Positions 5,717 to 7,617 of a stretch of 7,617 nucleotides of DNA are shown here, piece by piece. The notes beneath the pieces were generated by a model, which worked only from the letters and a program-made list of their open reading frames with translations, was not told the origin of the DNA and made no database searches. Position numbers and translations under genes: made by a program. Source of the DNA: an uncultured Bacillota bacterium (GTDB lineage Bacteria; Bacillota_I; Bacilli_A; RFN20; CAG-826); assembly GCA_946623775.1 (NCBI GenBank), contig CAMORJ010000069.1, positions 1-7,617 of the forward strand. The letters are read 5' to 3'. Within the stretch, counting starts at the first letter, position 1, and the number at the start of each line of letters is the position of its first letter.

Positions 5717-7111
5717 TCATTCGGATGCTTGGGCGAGGCGGAACAGATCGCTCAGGGAGAAAAGAATGATATTCGAATTCTCTTTGGCAAGCTCCGTCAA
5801 GCGGTCGCTGAAACCGGATTTCGATATGAAATAGTAATAGGCATATCTTGCAAGATTATGGTCCTTGGCGAATTGCTCCATCTCGAAGTATTTCTTTGCC
5901 GTCAGCTCTTTGTTGGTCCATTTGCACTCGCCCAATGCGAGCTCTCCTTTTTTCGTCAGGGATGCCAAATCGAATTCATGATCGCCTTCCCAGTGGTTTT
6001 GGAAGTGGGGATACGCGAAAGGAAGAACGCCGCGGACGGAGCAGATGTCCATGAAATCATGGCAAACGCTTTCGAAAGCGGCCCCGAAAAACGTGGATAT
6101 CCTCTCCTCGGTTAGATAACGGGATGCGAAGATGCCGCTATCGATCCAATAGGAGGGGTCGCTGATGTTCGGATAGATCAAAGAGAAATAGAGAAGGCAG
6201 AAATAGTCGCGGATCCGGTAATGCGATTTCCCTTTTCCGCCCAATGCGGGCTCTATCTTCTCGATAAGGCAAAGCTTGTTCTCCAATATATCCAAATAAG
6301 AGGACAGCAGAGAGGATTTATCCTCGAAATGAGGGGCGAGCTCGGAGAAGTCCGTATAGCCTTCCGCAAGAAGGGAAAGAAGCCTGAGATAAGGGCCACT
6401 TTTGCGGACCTCTTCCCTTACCAAGGTCCCCATTTCCTCCCGAAGCGCGCCCATGGTGTCGACGATGTTCCTCTTTATATAGGAAGCAGGGGTATCGCCG
6501 GGGGAATAGAATTCGAGGTAATAAGGGACGCCGCCCGTCATCATATAGGCCTCCAGCTTTTCCTTTTCGGAGATTTCGGGGAAGAATTCCCCTATCTCCA
6601 AATAAGAAAAGGGGAGCAATTCAAGCCTTGCCGTCTGCCTGCCGTATAAAGGGCTTTGCTTGTCTTCGGCAAGGCTTTTCATCATCGAAATGATGGAACC
6701 GCAAAGGACGATTCTGATGCGGCGATTATTCCTTTTCCAACGGTCTATGTATTCCTGCAGGATGGAATTCAGGTTATCCAGGTTCTCGCCAAACCATTGG
6801 TATTCATCCAAAACGAGGAATAGGTCGCGGCCATTGCCGTCGATGAAATCGAGGATCTCGGATAGGTTGCTAGGCGAGAAGAAAGAAGGGATATTGCCAT
6901 AATAGTTCGCCAGCGCTTTCCAAAGCCCTTTGACGTTGCTGATGTCGTCTTTTTCCTTTGCCATGAAATAGACGCCCTCTTTTGAATCGAGGAAATTCGC
7001 CACGAGATATGTTTTGCCAACCCGCCTTCTTCCATACATGACAAGAAGCTCGAATTTATTGGAATCGTAGAGCCTTTGCAATAGCTCGTATTCTCTTTTT
7101 CTTCCGACCAT
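5717..7111 (-). CDS. ATPase_2-winged helix-DUF234 protein ('archaeal-type' ATPase)
   Basis: This 464-residue P-loop protein has Walker A GRRRVGKT (27-34), Walker B LFLVLDEYQW (97-106, D102 E103) and a sensor-like VLCGS (135-139). The family signatures PLYGRQTARLELLPFSY (154-170) and GGVPYYLE (193-200) follow. A winged-helix-like region lies at about 238-290. The C-terminal DUF234-type region carries a PD-(D/E)XK-like set: E347, D381 (HEFD), and E395 and K397 in GECKW. The length is typical. AGGAG on the minus strand (7119-7123) sits 7 bases before the ATG, and the 15-bp repeat array lies directly above it. The family is best known as large lineage-specific expansions in archaea and also occurs in many Firmicutes, Spirochaetes and Bacteroidetes; its function is not established. 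The winged helix makes DNA binding, possibly to its own upstream repeats, plausible but unproven. Confidence 0.93.
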   Translation of the reverse strand: MVGRKREYELLQRLYDSNKFELLVMYGRRRVGKTYLVANFLDSKEGVYFMAKEKDDISNVKGLWKALANYYGNIPSFFSPSNLSEILDFIDGNGRDLFLVLDEYQWFGENLDNLNSILQEYIDRWKRNNRRIRIVLCGSIISMMKSLAEDKQSPLYGRQTARLELLPFSYLEIGEFFPEISEKEKLEAYMMTGGVPYYLEFYSPGDTPASYIKRNIVDTMGALREEMGTLVREEVRKSGPYLRLLSLLAEGYTDFSELAPHFEDKSSLLSSYLDILENKLCLIEKIEPALGGKGKSHYRIRDYFCLLYFSLIYPNISDPSYWIDSGIFASRYLTEERISTFFGAAFESVCHDFMDICSVRGVLPFAYPHFQNHWEGDHEFDLASLTKKGELALGECKWTNKELTAKKYFEMEQFAKDHNLARYAYYYFISKSGFSDRLTELAKENSNIILFSLSDLFRLAQASE

Positions 7112-7123
7112 ATGGCAACTCCT

Positions 7124-7164
7124 TTTACTAAATCATAATTTACTAAATCATAATTTACTAAATC
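7124..7164 (-). repeat. 15-bp tandem repeats (2.7 copies) upstream of the DUF234 ATPase
   Basis: TTTACTAAATCATAA occurs at 7124-7138 and 7139-7153, followed by a partial copy (first 11 bases) at 7154-7164. On the gene's strand each unit contains the dyad TTTAGTAAA (7124-7132, 7139-7147, 7154-7162), and the two junctions form TATGAT, a good -10-like box. The array fills the space between the predicted promoter and the RBS, so proteins bound there would sit on the start of the transcript. A spacing of 15 bp is about one and a half helical turns. The repeat is seen directly; an operator role is inferred. Confidence 0.88.
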
Positions 7165-7190
7165 TTCCGCCGCTTTTGGATTCTTGTCAA
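7162..7190 (-). promoter_or_regulatory. Candidate promoter of the DUF234 ATPase
   Basis: The minus strand has a perfect -35 TTGACA (7190-7185), 17 bp from a poor -10 GAAGAT (7167-7162) that runs into the first repeat. The TATGAT boxes within the repeats are better -10s, but none has a -35 at the right distance. Weak basal activity, or dependence on what binds the repeats, would fit. Confidence 0.45.
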
Positions 7191-7200
7191 GACGTTTGGC

Positions 7201-7229
7201 TTTAAACGAATGATGGGGCTTGCTAGTAT
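7201..7229 (+). promoter_or_regulatory. Promoter of the divergent 110-residue gene
   Basis: TTTAAA (7201-7206) is 17 bp from an extended -10, TGcTAGTAT (TG at 7221-7222, box 7224-7229). The predicted start is near 7236, about 15 bases before the ATG. It lies back to back with the ATPase promoter, the two -35 elements being about 10 bp apart, so the two genes may influence each other. Confidence 0.5.
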
Positions 7230-7250
7230 TTCATAGAGGACAAAGGACAT

Positions 7251-7583
7251 ATGAAAACCAAAACTTGCATATTGGAATTGAAGCAGTATATCTGCTATGG
7301 GGAGCATGAACGCGTCGGCATGAGCTTCCCCCTGGTTCCCGGCGAATACCCCTTTGATGATGCCTTCTATGGGCTTCAAGAGCCCATTGAAGGGATAGGG
7401 GATTTTTCCAAAGTCATCGTCAAAGAGGATCTTTCCATCCTCTATGGCGGAAAGATCCTGAAACTCAAAAAAGGCGAGGCATCCGCATCTTTCGACATGG
7501 AAAGCGAAGGATTCCATGACCTCTGCGCGACCATTAAGGTCCAAAAAGAAAAAGGATTCTTTGCGAAACTGTTCCATAGGTGA
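7251..7583 (+). CDS. Small cytoplasmic protein of unknown function
   Basis: The 110-residue product begins MKTKTCILELKQYICYGEHERVG and ends FFAKLFHR. There is no signal peptide or membrane helix. It is charged, with alternating hydrophobic residues (CILELKQYI, VIVKEDLSILYGG, CATIKVQ) suggesting a small beta-rich domain. GAGGA (7236-7240) and AAAGGA (7242-7247) both precede the ATG; the first has the normal spacing of ten bases. A predicted promoter with an extended -10 lies directly upstream, and codon use resembles the neighbouring genes, which supports real coding over the antisense frame at 7158-7577, which has no visible start signals. I do not recognise the family. It lies divergent from the DUF234 ATPase, with no sign of a shared function. 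Confidence 0.75.
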   Translation: MKTKTCILELKQYICYGEHERVGMSFPLVPGEYPFDDAFYGLQEPIEGIGDFSKVIVKEDLSILYGGKILKLKKGEASASFDMESEGFHDLCATIKVQKEKGFFAKLFHR

Positions 7584-7601
7584 CGAATTAGGATGTCGAA
7601 A

Positions 7602-7610
7602 TGCTATAAT
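7602..7610 (+). promoter_or_regulatory. Extended -10 promoter for the next gene
   Basis: TGcTATAAT (7602-7610) is a consensus -10 with the TG extension, 18 bases after the preceding stop. No convincing -35 lies 17 bp upstream. The gene it would drive is beyond the window. Confidence 0.5.
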
Positions 7611-7617
7611 CGCTCCG

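Noticed and set aside
6221..6649. Plus-strand frames opposite the DUF234 ATPase (also 5708-6115)
   Set aside because: No plausible RBS or promoter and no domain, while the minus strand carries an intact family pattern throughout.
7124..7164. Replication-origin iterons
   Set aside because: The 15-bp repeats lie between a promoter and the RBS of an ATPase gene. There are no DnaA boxes, no replication initiator and no partition gene nearby.
7158..7577. A minus-strand 139-residue frame opposite the small gene at 7251
   Set aside because: It would run through the ATPase repeat array and promoter, and lacks start signals, whereas the plus strand has an extended -10 promoter and an RBS.

Overview
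The window reads like accessory chromosomal DNA of a low-to-mid-GC Gram-positive-type bacterium, most likely an uncultured member of the Bacilli/Erysipelotrichales-Tenericutes side of the Firmicutes. The basis is strong AGGAGG-type ribosome binding sites, sigma-70/SigA-like promoters (several with an extended -10), intrinsic terminators, TGA used as a normal stop, and a small Sec-exported protein ending in Cys. The placement is an inference; there is no rRNA or marker gene here.

Layout. Positions 2-49 hold the last codons of a gene, closed by a strong terminator at 94-130. A complete toxin-antitoxin operon follows (308-987): a RelB/DinJ-like ribbon-helix-helix antitoxin overlapping a VapC/FitB-like PIN toxin by ATGA, with two TTGTA-TACAA dyads sitting on the -35 and -10 of its promoter. 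Positions 988-1560 contain no intact gene. They hold a frameshifted, 3'-truncated relic of an AAA_14/DUF4143 ATPase (1180-1343) and two sets of 33-bp-period repeats, one before the relic and one before the intact ATPase (1561-2958). Next comes a membrane-anchored HD-GYP phosphodiesterase (3043-4740), ending at a bidirectional terminator that it shares with a convergent gene for a small secreted protein of unknown function (4801-5451, minus). A 265-bp gap with several inverted repeats leads to a second ATPase, of the ATPase_2-wHTH-DUF234 class (5717-7111, minus). It is preceded by 15-bp tandem repeats with a TTTAGTAAA core. Divergent from it is a small unknown protein (7251-7583), and the window ends in an extended -10 promoter for the next gene.

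How the parts fit. The genes do not form one pathway. The striking theme is that both intact ATPase genes, which combine a P-loop NTPase with a C-terminal PD-(D/E)XK-like domain but come from different families, have short tandem repeats with dyad symmetry packed against their promoter/RBS. The ATPase relic carries a version of the same motif as its intact relative. This suggests self-regulated or self-recognising ATPase loci that duplicate and decay, in a region that also holds a toxin-antitoxin module. The HD-GYP protein looks like a stand-alone sensor-effector for cyclic-dinucleotide turnover. The secreted protein and the 110-residue protein have no function I can assign.
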